A program made the position numbers and the translations under genes. Positions 46,389-52,649 of a DNA stretch of 64,000 nucleotides are shown one piece after another. Each line of letters opens with the position of its first letter. Position 1 is the first letter of the stretch. The stretch covers positions 310,001-374,000 of the forward strand of contig JACKET010000004.1 in the NCBI GenBank assembly GCA_020632875.1. The letters are read 5' to 3'. The notes beneath the pieces were generated by a model that was given only the letters and a program-made list of their open reading frames with translations, was not told the origin of the DNA and searched no databases. Source of the stretch: Alphaproteobacteria bacterium (GTDB lineage Bacteria; Myxococcota_A; UBA796; GCA-2862545).

Positions 46389-47220
46389 GCGCGACCGTGA
46401 GGGAGGAGCGCGGAATCCCGAGGTTCGTCGCAATGTCGCCCGGCGCCCACCAACGACCATCGGCGAGCAACTCGACGACCTGGTCCTCGCGGGTGGCCGG
46501 CGTCAGGCGCGTTCGGGCCTCGCCGACACTGCGTTCGGCCCGCTCCACCGCCACCCGCCGTCGCGGCTCCACTCCCAGCACGACCTCCACGTCACCTGCA
46601 ACGGCGTCCGCTCTGAGGTCGAGACCCGCTTCGTACGCCAGCGCCTGGGCACGGTGCCACCCCGTCCCGTTGTATTGCCCGAATCCGAGGGAGTGGAAGA
46701 GGAATTGGAGGTGCGGGTTCCGGCTCCCCCGTCCCACGAACGCTCCGTCCTCGAGATCTGCACGCTCGGGCAGACCAGGGGAGCGGACGGCCACGGCGTC
46801 GGTGAAGAAGTCGACCCGTATGGGAACGTCGAGTGTGTAGTCGCGGTGGACGACGGCGTTCACCAGCACTTCCCTCAAGGCGCCTTTCGTGGCGTCGAAC
46901 ATCCCGGAGGAGCCCCCCGCGGCCAGCCGAGTGGCGGCCTGGTCGGCCAGGGCATCGAGCCCGAGCGGCGTGGGGGGAGGCAACCTCCGACGCTCCAGGG
47001 GTCGAGTCATCGTGGCGCGATCGACGACCGCACCGGCCCATCTGCGCAGCTCGAATCCCATCCACGGCGGAAGGGGATCCTCTCCGAGACCGAGAGCCAC
47101 GACGCCTTCCCGCGTGGGCTCACCGCCCGGAAGGAGCAGACCCAGAGCAACCAGGTCATCGATACCCGCCGCCTCGATGAGCACTCGGAGAAGATCACCG
47201 TCGAACCGCGCGCGTTCCAT
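46303..47220 (-). CDS. HATPase_c_4 / winged-helix transcriptional regulator (RecG-like C-domain)
   Basis: This 305-residue protein carries the ATP-binding domain often annotated as HATPase_c_4, with the N-box 'GALREVLVNAVVHRDYTLDVPIRVDFFTDAVAVRSPG' (about 112-148) and 'GRGSRNPHLQFLFHSLGF...GTGWHRA'. A winged helix is at about 255-300: 'EDQVVELLADGRWWAPGDIATNLGIPRSSLTVALKRLHARGRIQ'. The usual N-terminal AlbA_2 (Schlafen-like) domain seems replaced by a short region. Such proteins are regulators or immunity-associated factors in mobile elements. A 9-bp inverted repeat directly upstream is a candidate self-operator. It converges with and overlaps the unknown gene by 86 nt. Confidence 0.75.
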   Translation of the reverse strand: MERARFDGDLLRVLIEAAGIDDLVALGLLLPGGEPTREGVVALGLGEDPLPPWMGFELRRWAGAVVDRATMTRPLERRRLPPPTPLGLDALADQAATRLAAGGSSGMFDATKGALREVLVNAVVHRDYTLDVPIRVDFFTDAVAVRSPGLPERADLEDGAFVGRGSRNPHLQFLFHSLGFGQYNGTGWHRAQALAYEAGLDLRADAVAGDVEVVLGVEPRRRVAVERAERSVGEARTRLTPATREDQVVELLADGRWWAPGDIATNLGIPRSSLTVALKRLHARGRIQPSQARPRAPSQRWRLVR

Positions 47221-47229
47221 CTGGACCAG

Positions 47230-47266
47230 CGTACTTCATCTACTTGCCATAGTCATGTGAAGTACG
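47230..47266. promoter_or_regulatory. Inverted repeat CGTACTTCA...TGAAGTACG upstream of the wHTH gene
   Basis: CGTACTTCA (47230-47238) and TGAAGTACG (47258-47266) are perfectly complementary 9-mers separated by 19 nt, so that arm centres are 28 nt apart. They start 10 nt upstream of ATG 47220. The intervening 19 nt are AT-richer than surroundings and probably hold the promoter. This fits an operator bound by the product of that gene. Confidence 0.55.
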
Positions 47267-47314
47267 TTCAGAGGGAAGGGGGAAGCTGCGGCGCCCCCCG
47301 ATCGAAACGCGCGT

Positions 47315-47340
47315 CGACACGCCCCTCGAGGGGCGCGTCG
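47315..47340. repeat. 26-nt near-perfect palindrome (core CGCCCCTCGAGGGGCG)
   Basis: Twelve of thirteen positions pair around a CTCGAG centre. It lies between the protoglobin gene end and the wHTH gene start. With two further hairpins downstream it may act as part of a terminator array or as a boundary of the island. Confidence 0.5.
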
Positions 47341-47356
47341 CAGCTGGCGTTCAGAC

Positions 47357-47380
47357 GGAGCTCCCACGAAGAGGAGCTCC
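47357..47380. repeat. Hairpin with GGAGCTCC arms
   Basis: GGAGCTCC at 47357-47364 and 47373-47380 with an 8-nt loop. The arm is itself palindromic, so the unit is both a direct and an inverted repeat. No coding sequence covers it. Confidence 0.45.
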
Positions 47381-47418
47381 GAGGTCACGGCCCCGGCCGT
47401 CACGAGCTCGGCTTCGAG

Positions 47419-47437
47419 GCCCCCTTCGACTGGGGGC
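47419..47437 (-). terminator. Possible terminator hairpin after the protoglobin gene
   Basis: GCCCCC-N7-GGGGGC begins 25 nt beyond the stop of the protoglobin gene on the minus strand, so it is placed as a transcription terminator for the eight-gene cluster. The six-pair stem has no following U-run, which weakens the call; GC-rich genomes often have such stems without one. Confidence 0.4.
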
Positions 47438-47461
47438 AGCGCAGCACCGCCTCCGTCATAG

Positions 47462-48013
47462 CTACTTCTTCTTTGCCTGCTTGATGCAGTTCTCGATCAG
47501 CCGCCGGCTGAATCCCGTGAACGCGGTGAGGCGGTCGAGCCGCTCCTCGCCGTACGCCAGGTTGATGACCAACAGGTCGAGATCGAGGATCTTGAGCAGG
47601 CTCCCGGAGCAGTCGATGGCCTCCTGACGGTCGTCCAGCTCGGTGAAGATCGCGGCGAGGCCCCCCGTGCGGATCACGTCCATGACGCCCTCCACGAAGT
47701 AGGGCGCGATCCCCACCTTCACGTGCACCATGCCGATCCGCATCCGACTGTCGAAGTACGGCATGCCGTACTCGCCCCCGAAGAGCTCTCCCATCCAGCG
47801 GCCGTGCGTGGCCTTCAGCGAATCGACGCGCCCGGCGATGATCTGGGCGGTCTCGGGGAACTGCTCGAGCGTCGTGTAGAAGCCGTCCGTCAGCGCCGGG
47901 CCGTGCTTCTCGAAGACGGGCCCGAGCTTCTTCAGGTTCGCCGCGTCCTGGTCGGTGAAGCCCACGAAGGTCTTCATCTTCTCGTAGACGTCGGCGGATT
48001 CGTTCGTGCTCAT
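47462..48013 (-). CDS. Single-domain protoglobin
   Basis: This 183-residue protein matches the globin domain of globin-coupled sensors and protoglobins. Seen: 'KTFVGFTDQDAANLKKLGPVFEKHGPALTDGFYTTLEQFPET' at the N-terminus, 'LKATHGRWMGELFGGEYGMPYFDSRMRIGMVHVKVGIAPYF' with the proximal heme histidine at about 97 ('MVHVKVGI'), and 'LLKILDLDLLVINLAYGEERLDRL' toward the C-terminus. It has no attached signalling domain, so it may be a stand-alone O2, NO or CO sensor or scavenger. AAAGGAG precedes the ATG. It is the last of the minus-strand series with an MglA-like GTPase, suggesting gas sensing for that module. Confidence 0.9.
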   Translation of the reverse strand: MSTNESADVYEKMKTFVGFTDQDAANLKKLGPVFEKHGPALTDGFYTTLEQFPETAQIIAGRVDSLKATHGRWMGELFGGEYGMPYFDSRMRIGMVHVKVGIAPYFVEGVMDVIRTGGLAAIFTELDDRQEAIDCSGSLLKILDLDLLVINLAYGEERLDRLTAFTGFSRRLIENCIKQAKKK

Positions 48014-48056
48014 GGGAACTCCTTTCTGGGTGTCGGTCGTGGATCCGCCCCCCGAG

Positions 48057-48530
48057 TCAGCGCGGCTCGAGGTGCATGATGTCGAAGTCCTGCCCACGCA
48101 GGACGCTCCCCACCTGCTTCCCGCGGAGCTTCACGCCGTAGAGCGCCTCGACGGCGCCGTGCAGCGCCCCGAACGTGAACGTCAGCTCACGATCGGAGCC
48201 AGCGGGCTCGTCGGCGGAGCAGATCGTCTCGCGGAGGTAGAGGGTGAATTCGTCGCCGTTGCGCTCGGCCTTCGGCACGAGGCACAGCTTGGTGCCGTTC
48301 AGCCCGAGGGCATCGTCGAGCACCTTCGCGAGCACCATGGGATCGCGCGGCCCTTTCCCCGTGGCCCCGAGGCTCTCGACGAGCTGGGCGCCCCGGATGC
48401 GGCCGGCGGCCTTCAGCGACACCATGGCGGCGCGCTTTCCGAGGGCTTCCTCCATGCCGACGACGACGGCACGGAAGCAGATGATGCTGCTGAAATCCCC
48501 GAGAGAGGGGCGAATCGGTTCACTGGACAT
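48057..48530 (-). CDS. V4R-like small-molecule-binding protein (tentative)
   Basis: This 157-residue protein has 'FRAVVVGMEEALGKRAAMVSLKAAGRIRGAQLVESLG' at the start and 'LTFTFGALHGAVEALYGVKLRGKQVGSVLRGQDFDIMHLEPR' at the end, a pattern that recalls V4R/TRAPP-like ligand-binding domains ('G.L.G.VE...G....' and a final 'G...C.F'). The zinc-binding cysteines of classical V4R are absent, so this is a weak match. AGGAG precedes the ATG. It lies 43 nt upstream of the protoglobin gene and 65 nt downstream of the HU-like gene, in one orientation. A role as a sensor or adapter is inferred only from position. Confidence 0.55.
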   Translation of the reverse strand: MSSEPIRPSLGDFSSIICFRAVVVGMEEALGKRAAMVSLKAAGRIRGAQLVESLGATGKGPRDPMVLAKVLDDALGLNGTKLCLVPKAERNGDEFTLYLRETICSADEPAGSDRELTFTFGALHGAVEALYGVKLRGKQVGSVLRGQDFDIMHLEPR

Positions 48531-48595
48531 GGTTCTCTCCTGAACGATGGATGGTCGAAGACGAACGCACGCGCCCCCCAAGGCGCGCGCGGCCA

Positions 48596-49144
48596 TCAGA
48601 GCTCGCGCCCCCAGCGCGAGCGGGCTGCGAGAGCGAGGTAGTCGGCCGTCTGGCGGACCTCGGGCGGTACCTGCGTCTCGTAGGTCTGGCGGACGCGGGC
48701 CCACAGGGGGCCGAAGCTGCTCGAGCACGCGTCCTGGATGGACCGCGGCTCGGCATCCGCGTCGAGTGAAGGCGCGCGGGCCGCGTGGTACAGCGCGAGG
48801 TCGCTCACGAGCGTCTCGGCGACCTTCCACGCCTTCTGGTGATCGGGGTGCTTCCACAGCTGCGGCGTGCGCTTCTGGAGCGCTTCGCGCAGGCGGGCAG
48901 CGGGACGGAATCGGGCCACGTAGCGCCCGTCGAGCCGGAGCTTCCGCCCGTCGGAGATCGACCGGACGGTGCGCGACTCGACCCACCGGTCTTCGAGCGA
49001 GCCGAGCCCCCAGAGCACGACCCCCTCTCCGTCGGCGAGCGACTCGACGATCTCGTCGATGGCCGCGGTCAGCACGGCGCGGGTCTGGGACACGCTCGTC
49101 CCCGAGCGCACGGCGACGCGTTCGATCAGCTCGGTCCAGTTCAT
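48596..49144 (-). CDS. HU/IHF-fold DNA-binding protein with unknown C-terminal half
   Basis: This 182-residue protein has an N-terminal 90 residues that match the HU/IHF family: 'MNWTELIERVAVRSGTSVSQTRAVLTAAIDEIVESLADGEGVVLWGLGSLEDRWVESRTVRSISDGRKLRLDGRYVARFRPAARLREAL'. Here the flanking arm motif is degenerate. The C-terminal half ('QLWKHPDHQKAWKVAETLVSDLALYHAARAP...FGPLWARVRQTYETQVPPEVRQTADYLALAARSRWG') is helical and unlike HU. The extension is encoded in one frame with normal composition, so it is a true fusion. ATGA overlap with the helix-hairpin-helix gene shows translational coupling. Confidence 0.78.
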   Translation of the reverse strand: MNWTELIERVAVRSGTSVSQTRAVLTAAIDEIVESLADGEGVVLWGLGSLEDRWVESRTVRSISDGRKLRLDGRYVARFRPAARLREALQKRTPQLWKHPDHQKAWKVAETLVSDLALYHAARAPSLDADAEPRSIQDACSSSFGPLWARVRQTYETQVPPEVRQTADYLALAARSRWGREL

Positions 49145-49962
49145 GGCAATCCTCGCGAGTGCAGTTGGAGGGTCTGTTCGAGCTCCGTGAGGGCGATGCG
49201 GCCCTCCTCGGCGAGCTCTTCGGGCAGGGCCCCCGGGATCACGGCGGCCATCCGGTCGAGCTCGCGGATCCGCATGCGGATCTCGCGGATCGCGGACTCC
49301 CGACGCTCGAGCGCCCACCGGCGCGTGGCTTCGACCACGTCGGCCGAGAGCTGGGCGGGGAGCCCGGTGACCTGAGCGACCTCCCTGGCGTCCGCCGGGG
49401 CGACGGCCTCGACGGTGTAGAGGCCGCAGCAGTAGAGCCGCGACAGGCGGCGCGGACCGATCCCGTGCAGGGCCTCGAGCTCCGAGAGGAGCGGGAGGGT
49501 GCCGGGCTCGAAGTGGACGAGGCGGTGCAGGCGGTCTGCGTCCTCCCCGTCGAGGCAGCTCGCGAAGTCGTCCAGGAAGCGCTGGAGGCGCGGGAGGAAC
49601 CGGTTGCGGTCCCGCCGATCCGCGAAGCGCTCGAGCCGCTGCTCGACGTCGCGCGACATCGCCTGGAGGATCCCGTGCTGCAGGGTGTCTCCCGCGGCCT
49701 CGGCGAGGCGCGAGAGGCTCGAGAGGGCGCCGAGCAGCTGGTCGTGCTCGGGACGGCCCGCCTGTCGCGCGAACTCCGCCCGGGCGAAGTTCGCGATGAC
49801 GTCGACGTGGTTGCCCGCGATGCGGCGGGCGACGGCCTGGAGCTCCGCTGCGTCGTCCTCGTCCTCCTGGAAGGGCGCGAGCGCGCCTCCCTTGCCCAGC
49901 AGCGCTTCTGCGAGGGCTTCGGGAGAGAAGTCGAACTCCAGCTCAGGCGACGGCGTCGGCAT
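49141..49962 (-). CDS. Helix-hairpin-helix protein of unknown function
   Basis: This 273-residue protein is acidic and helical at the N-terminus ('LEFDFSPEALAEALLGKGGALAPFQEDEDDAAELQAVARRIAG'), with a central helical bundle. A helix-hairpin-helix pair is visible at about 165-215: 'LEALHGIGPRRLSRLYCCGLYTVEAVAPADAREVAQVTGLPAQLSADVVEATRRWA', like the HhH_5 motifs of RecA-associated or DNA-repair proteins. The C-terminus is a coiled coil ('RRESAIREIRMRIRELDRMAAVI'). It overlaps the second roadblock gene by 20 nt and the HU gene by 4 nt. DNA binding is likely; its link to GTPase signalling is unexpected. Confidence 0.7.
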   Translation of the reverse strand: MPTPSPELEFDFSPEALAEALLGKGGALAPFQEDEDDAAELQAVARRIAGNHVDVIANFARAEFARQAGRPEHDQLLGALSSLSRLAEAAGDTLQHGILQAMSRDVEQRLERFADRRDRNRFLPRLQRFLDDFASCLDGEDADRLHRLVHFEPGTLPLLSELEALHGIGPRRLSRLYCCGLYTVEAVAPADAREVAQVTGLPAQLSADVVEATRRWALERRESAIREIRMRIRELDRMAAVIPGALPEELAEEGRIALTELEQTLQLHSRGLP

Positions 49963-50359
49963 CCGTCCCCTCCGTCAGCGGCTCGAGCAGGGGCACGAGC
50001 CGGGAGCAGGCCTGGTTGGTGTGGCGCCGCCAGGTCGTGTTCTTCGGGAGACGCACGACCAGGAACAGGCGCGGCTTCGCTTCGATGGGCAGCGGGCGGA
50101 TCACCAGCCGCAGCCCGTCGGGGTCGAGCAAGGTGACCTCGTCGACGCTCCGGAAGGCGAGGTCGCGCGTCGCCCGCTCGACGACCGTGTCGAACAAGCT
50201 GGTGAACGCTGCCAGATCCTCTCCGCCCGAGGCGCCGCCGTCACCCGCGGAGGCCACGAGGAGCCCGTCCTCGGTGCACACCAGGGCGCGGTGGTACCCA
50301 CCCATCACGATCATGGCCTCGAGAATGCTCGTGACCCCGAGCTCGATCCCGCTACGCAT
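49943..50359 (-). CDS. Roadblock/LC7-domain protein (second copy)
   Basis: This 138-residue protein has the small alpha/beta roadblock fold: 'GVTSILEAMIVMGGYHRALVCTEDGLLVASAGDG' at the start and 'VDEVTLLDPDGLRLVIRPLPIEAKPRLFLVVRLPKNTTWRRHTNQACSRLVPLLEPL' at the end. Bacterial roadblock proteins such as MglB act as GTPase-activating or scaffold partners of MglA-type GTPases. It starts 2 nt after the other roadblock gene ends and overlaps the next gene by 20 nt, so the pair is made together. The second copy may form a heterodimer. Catalytic or GAP function is inferred from the family, not seen. Confidence 0.82.
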   Translation of the reverse strand: MRSGIELGVTSILEAMIVMGGYHRALVCTEDGLLVASAGDGGASGGEDLAAFTSLFDTVVERATRDLAFRSVDEVTLLDPDGLRLVIRPLPIEAKPRLFLVVRLPKNTTWRRHTNQACSRLVPLLEPLTEGTDADAVA

Positions 50360-50361
50360 GA

Positions 50362-50730
50362 TCAGCCCAGCAGCCGGGCGATTTCCTTCGAGGACCGCAT
50401 GATGTCCAGGAAGATGAGGCCGAGCTTCGCGCGCTTCGCGGCGAGGACGGTGAGCACCGCCTCGGGCCCACAGCGGACGAGGACGGAGTAGCCGTCGGCG
50501 CCGCGGAGCATGACCAGCTCGAACTCGCCGCGCTCGAGCTCGCTCGTGATGCGCTCGGAGAGGCCGAGCAGCGCCGCGCTCATCGCCGCGACGGAGTCGT
50601 CGTCGATGTCGGCGGGCATGGCGCTCGCGATGAGCAGGCCGTCGTTGTCGATGACGGCGGCCGCCTCGACGTCGGGGGTGTTCGTGTTGAGGGCCTTGAG
50701 CGCCCGGGTGATGTTCTCGACTCGCGACAT
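50362..50730 (-). CDS. Roadblock/LC7-domain protein (MglB-like)
   Basis: This 122-residue protein matches the roadblock fold closely: 'MSRVENITRALKALNTNTPDVEAAAVIDNDGLLIASAMPADIDDDSVAAMSAALLGLSERITSELERGEFELVMLRGADGYSVLVRCGPEAVLTVLAAKRAKLGLIFLDIMRSSKEIARLL'. The 'A.V.D.DGL.IAS...' strand and 'A..A.LLGL.ER...EL..GE' helix are the MglB-type signature. AGGAG precedes the ATG. It is 41 nt from the DUF4388/TPR gene and 2 nt from the second roadblock gene. A role as a regulator of the encoded GTPase is likely by analogy with MglA-MglB. Confidence 0.88.
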   Translation of the reverse strand: MSRVENITRALKALNTNTPDVEAAAVIDNDGLLIASAMPADIDDDSVAAMSAALLGLSERITSELERGEFELVMLRGADGYSVLVRCGPEAVLTVLAAKRAKLGLIFLDIMRSSKEIARLLG

Positions 50731-50771
50731 GGGTGACTCCTGTGGTCGGTTGAGAGAGGGATCGGTGCGCG

Positions 50772-51572
50772 CTAGGCCGAGGCCTGGAGCGCGCGCACCC
50801 GCTTGAGGTTCTGAGCGGCGATCCGGTCGCCGGGCCGGGCGGCGAGGGCCGCCATGAAAGAAGCTTCCGCAGCGTCGTGGTCGCCGGCGCGCAACGCGAT
50901 CCGGCCCGCATCGAGCGCTTCGTAGTAGTCCTGGGGCTCCACCGCGGTGGGCGCGGGGGCCATGGGCTCGGGCTCCGGCTCGGGAGCCGCGGCGACGGGC
51001 GCGGGGGCCGGAGCCTCGACGGGCTCGGTGCCGACGGTGGCCTGCCAGCGGCGCACCTCGTCGGGCCGCGCGGGCGCGACCTCCACGAGCCACCCTTCGT
51101 CCATGAGCTGGAGCAGGGCGTCGGTCACACCGGACGGGCGGATCCCCGCGGCCTTCACGACCTCGTACGTGGTGCGGACGCCGTCGAAGCCATTCAGCAG
51201 GGCCCGATCGACCGGTCCGATCGTCGGCGCCTCGAACCCGGCGGCCTCGTCGAGCACGAGCGGCGCGAGCCGATCCCACTCGTCCGCGATGCGCACGCCC
51301 TCCATGACCAGCGCGAGCGTCCCGCCGAGCGGCGCGCCCTCGGCCACGCCGCGCTCCAGGCGCACGCGACCGACGGGGCACAGGAACAGCTCCCGCAGCG
51401 CGGGCATGCCGTCGAGCTCCCCGCACCGGGCCGCCACGACGGCACCCTGGCGGAGGCCCAGGCGGCCGGTCGGGCAGTGCAGCCAGCCGTCGAACATCTC
51501 GCCTTCGACGAGCTGCACGAGCGACGCCAGGTGCACGGCCTCGAGCTCGGCCTCCAGCACGACCTCACGCAT
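50772..51572 (-). CDS. DUF4388 (PATAN-like) and TPR protein
   Basis: This 266-residue protein begins with a DUF4388/PATAN-type region: 'MREVVLEAELEAVHLASLVQLVEGEMFDGWLHCPTGRLGLRQGAVVAARCGELDGMPALRELFLCPVGRVRLERG' with the recurring 'G.L.L..G.V..A..G...G..AL.EL' pattern. Residues about 120-165 read as a winged helix-like segment, followed by a Pro/Ala/Glu linker and a C-terminal TPR unit ('YYEALDAGRIALRAGDHDAAEASFMAALAARPGDRIAAQNLKRVRALQ'). DUF4388 proteins commonly neighbour MglA and roadblock genes in delta-proteobacteria. It overlaps the GTPase gene by 8 nt. Confidence 0.8.
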   Translation of the reverse strand: MREVVLEAELEAVHLASLVQLVEGEMFDGWLHCPTGRLGLRQGAVVAARCGELDGMPALRELFLCPVGRVRLERGVAEGAPLGGTLALVMEGVRIADEWDRLAPLVLDEAAGFEAPTIGPVDRALLNGFDGVRTTYEVVKAAGIRPSGVTDALLQLMDEGWLVEVAPARPDEVRRWQATVGTEPVEAPAPAPVAAAPEPEPEPMAPAPTAVEPQDYYEALDAGRIALRAGDHDAAEASFMAALAARPGDRIAAQNLKRVRALQASA

Positions 51573-52170
51573 TCTGCGCCCTCACGGCGGTGGCCTTGCG
51601 CACCGATTCGAAGACCTGCTGGAGGAGCGACGACTGGGTCTCCCACACGCCGTCGCCGCGGATCGCGACCGCCTCGAAGCTCTGGGCTCCGTGCGGGTTG
51701 AGCTGCCTCTGGAGGACGCTGACCGGGATGGGCCGCGGCACGTCGCGCTTGTTCCACTGGAACACGTGCGGCACGTCGGCCAGCGTCTTCCTGTTGCGGT
51801 CGAGGTTGCGCAGCATGTCCTCGTAGCTGACGAGATTCGCGTCCTCGCGGTCGGGCGACGAATCGGCGACGAACACGATGCCGTCGACCCCCTCGAGCAC
51901 CACGCGACGGGTCGCCTGGTAGAACGACTGGCCGGGCACCGTGAAGAAGTCGACCTTCACGCGGTACCCCCCGAGCGTGCCGAGGCTCAGCGGGAAGTAG
52001 TCGAAGAACAGCGTGCGCTCGGTCTCGGTGTCGAGCTGGAGCATGGCCCCGCGCTGCCGCTCCGGGAACTGCCGGTGGAGCGCCTCGAGGTTGGTCGTCT
52101 TTCCGCACAGCCCGGGGCCGTAGTAGACGATCTTCACGCTGAGGGTTCGCTTGAGCGAATTGAGTCGCAT
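51565..52170 (-). CDS. MglA-like small Ras-type GTPase
   Basis: This 201-residue GTPase has P-loop 'YYGPGLCGKTTNLEAL' (about 16-31), switch region with 'TERTLFFDYFPLSLG' (about 50-64), G3 'FFTVPGQSFYQATRRVVLEGVDGIVFVAD', and the G4 'NKRD' (about 140-143) that recognises guanine. The 'TVPGQ' in place of Ras DxxGQ is the MglA-branch signature. MglA works as a nucleotide-dependent polarity switch in myxobacterial motility, with roadblock proteins as partners. It is the most upstream gene of the cluster, with GAGG before the ATG. No motility genes are near, so this may be a diverged signalling module rather than true motility MglA. Confidence 0.92.
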   Translation of the reverse strand: MRLNSLKRTLSVKIVYYGPGLCGKTTNLEALHRQFPERQRGAMLQLDTETERTLFFDYFPLSLGTLGGYRVKVDFFTVPGQSFYQATRRVVLEGVDGIVFVADSSPDREDANLVSYEDMLRNLDRNRKTLADVPHVFQWNKRDVPRPIPVSVLQRQLNPHGAQSFEAVAIRGDGVWETQSSLLQQVFESVRKATAVRAQNA

Positions 52171-52649
52171 CGGTCGCCTCAGATCTGGTCGTTGAGGGTG
52201 GAGGGCTCGGCGCTGCAGACGGCGGCATCGACGCCACCTCGGACTGCGCCACCGGCGAGATCACGTCGGCGTCGCATCACTGTCTCCAGTGAAATCAGGA
52301 TGCATCGGACGGATTAGGAGCCCCATACGAGACAAATGAGATGAGAACGTCTCGTCGTCTCGATCGCCCCGACATCCACCACCAGGCGGCCCCACGACAG
52401 AACTGGGCCCAATCGTCCTGGTCCCCGATCGTGTTCCATGTTTCATCCATGAAACAAAAAATCTGTGTCGCGTGCGCTGCGCTTGCGACACCGGGACACA
52501 CGTCAAAATTGTCGGCTTCTATGCGATTGAATCAAATACAATCTACCTGAAACCTACTGTCTCATCAATCGAGCGAGGTCGCGAACAGGAGCGGAGACGG
52601 CTCCTGAGGAGCATCGTGGCTTGGGGGGCCCGCGGTAGCCTGTGCGGGG
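52171..52649. other. 479-nt divergent intergenic region, AT-rich in the middle
   Basis: This region separates the GTPase cluster (leftward) from the PAS/AAA+ regulator (rightward), so it must hold two promoters. From about 52300 to 52560 the composition is clearly less GC-rich than the window. It contains the palindrome at 52439-52456, an imperfect GAGAC...GTCTC pair (52329-52353) and TACAAT at 52537-52542, a possible -10 without a matching -35. No ORF here has convincing coding character and no sigma54 -24/-12 pair was found by eye. Confidence 0.6.
52439..52456. promoter_or_regulatory. Perfect palindrome TGTTTCAT-CC-ATGAAACA
   Basis: Two 8-nt arms surround a CC centre, followed by an A-run (AAAAA). 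It lies 269 nt upstream of the GTPase start and 194 nt upstream of the regulator start. It looks like a transcription factor site or a short hairpin for a small transcript. It is the best-formed inverted repeat in this gap. Confidence 0.5.

Noticed and set aside
42543..47461. Complete prophage
   Set aside because: An integrase and regulators are present, but no terminase, portal, capsid, tail or lysis gene. A small or decayed integrative element is the better reading.
51565..52170. Gliding motility mglBA operon proper
   Set aside because: The GTPase and roadblock proteins match the families, but no motility or polarity genes are near, the gene order differs and DNA-binding and heme proteins are included.
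52590..52640. Sigma54 -24/-12 promoter before the AAA+ regulator
   Set aside because: No TGGC-N8-TGC with proper spacing was found, and the encoded AAA+ protein itself lacks GAFTGA.
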